Assembly (NCBI GenBank): GCA_029855925.1
Contig: JAGSHP010000354.1
Span: 1 to 5,232, forward strand
Reading direction: 5' to 3'
Source of the DNA: Candidatus Thorarchaeota archaeon
GTDB lineage: Archaea; Asgardarchaeota; Thorarchaeia; Thorarchaeales; Thorarchaeaceae
Length of the DNA stretch: 5,232 bases
In this document: in pieces, positions 4,656-5,232 of the stretch
Layout: each line of letters begins with the position of its first letter
Position numbering within the stretch: the first letter of the stretch is position 1
Notes under the pieces: model-generated
What the model saw: only the letters and a program-made list of their open reading frames with translations
What the model was told of the DNA's origin: nothing
The model's database searches: none
Made by a program: the position numbers and the translations under genes

Positions 4656-5232
4656 ACGACAACACGAATCTCTCTTGTCATCATCTTATGAATTCTGACC
4701 TTAACTGACACCTCTTCCGTCAAACCTCTCTCTTGGATGAGCCGTCCAACATTCATCTCCTTTTTGCTACAGATGCATAGTCTACCCCCATTTCTAATGA
4801 TAGTGCTAAGCTCATCCAGCAGCTGACTGACAATCCTAATGGGTTGACCACCACGAGTTGAGCTGGTTCTTCCGTATGGTGGATCGGTCACAACTACATC
4901 AACCTGATTAATTGGTAAGAGTCGAGAGTCCCCCTGAACTAGGGCACTTGTTTTGCTTCCAATCTGTTGAAGATTTTTCCTTGCACCCTGTAGCAGACGC
5001 CAGCTCATATCAATGCCCACCGTTCTTGCGCCCAACTGAGCCCCCTCGCAGAGTATTCCACCTCCACCACAAAATGGGTCAAGCATTATGTCGCCCGGCA
5101 TTACACGTGCAAGATTACACATCGCACGTGCCAAATGTGACCTCATCATTGAAGGGTGAAAGAATGCCCTGTTGTTTCCTTTTCTTTCCCCAAGCTCCGA
5201 ACGCAAGGGTGACTCGTTTAATATCCCTATGA
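4649..5232 (-). CDS. tRNA (guanine-10-N2) methyltransferase, Trm-G10/TRM11 type, C-terminal catalytic part
   Basis: The frame is open to the right window edge, so only the last 194 residues are seen. The TTG at 5206 is internal to a longer gene. This part is the Rossmann-fold methyltransferase domain of the family that uses S-adenosylmethionine to make m2G or m2,2G at position 10 of tRNA. RAFFHPSMMRSHLARAM is the conserved linker into the domain. Motif I is DPFCGGGGIL (bases 5051-5080), followed by EGAQLGARTVGIDM, whose acidic residue should bind the ribose of the cofactor. The catalytic motif IV is TDPPYGRT (4862-4888), the D-P-P-Y form used for exocyclic amines of guanine. The N-terminal THUMP domain should lie outside the window. 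The stop codon overlaps the UPF0201 stop by a few bases in convergent orientation. A related THUMP-methyltransferase acting on another guanine is possible but less likely. Confidence 0.87.
   Translation of the reverse strand, partial: IGILNESPLRSELGERKGNNRAFFHPSMMRSHLARAMCNLARVMPGDIMLDPFCGGGGILCEGAQLGARTVGIDMSWRLLQGARKNLQQIGSKTSALVQGDSRLLPINQVDVVVTDPPYGRTSSTRGGQPIRIVSQLLDELSTIIRNGGRLCICSKKEMNVGRLIQERGLTEEVSVKVRIHKMMTREIRVVVY

Noticed and set aside
4649..5206. Stand-alone 185-residue methyltransferase starting at TTG 5206
   Set aside because: The frame stays open beyond 5206 to the window end, and the family has an N-terminal THUMP domain; a gene cut by the window edge is more likely.
1..5232. 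CRISPR arrays, insertion sequences, attachment sites or defence genes
   Set aside because: No regularly spaced repeats, terminal inverted repeats, transposase or integrase motifs were seen. The tRNA 3' end is not duplicated in the window, so there is no sign of integration at it.

Overview
The window is archaeal chromosome. The evidence is the set of families present: Hel308 helicase, a MJ1494-like AAA ATPase, UPF0200, UPF0201 and a Trm-G10-type tRNA methyltransferase. A tRNA gene carries a canonical bulge-helix-bulge intron, GGTGA/GAGG-type ribosome binding sites occur, and there are TATA-like elements about 25-30 bp upstream of expected transcription starts. Base composition is moderate. 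The gene set would suit an Asgard archaeon (for example a Thorarchaeia-like lineage) or a euryarchaeon. That choice is a guess and is not shown by the sequence. No mobile element, CRISPR array or phage gene was seen, and coding density is high.

Layout, left to right. Bases 1-538 (+) hold the C-terminal 178 residues of Hel308, a DNA repair helicase, ending in a PCNA-binding-like motif. Its stop codon abuts the stop of a convergent class II-type histone deacetylase family gene (539-1591, -). Divergent from that gene is a tRNA-Pro(GGG) gene (1690-1797, +) with a 31-nt intron at position 37/38 and an encoded CCA end. Next comes thpR (1870-2436, -), an RNA 2',3'-cyclic phosphodiesterase, which converges on the tRNA. 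Divergent from thpR is a three-gene + strand operon: an AAA ATPase (2557-3684), a UPF0200 P-loop kinase-like protein (3701-4255) and a UPF0201 RNA-binding-like protein (4245-4655). All three appear to start with TTG. Convergent with the operon, and overlapping its end by 7 bp, is the C-terminal catalytic part of a tRNA G10 N2-methyltransferase (4649-5232, -), cut by the window edge.

How the genes fit together. Several loci concern RNA metabolism: an intron-containing tRNA, an RNA cyclic phosphodiesterase, a predicted exosome-associated RNA-binding protein and a tRNA methyltransferase. The AAA-UPF0200-UPF0201 operon is the part with the least known function. It joins a predicted ATP-driven remodeller, a nucleotide-kinase fold and a small RNA-binding fold, and is the best candidate here for an undescribed system. 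The rest looks like ordinary archaeal housekeeping sequence.
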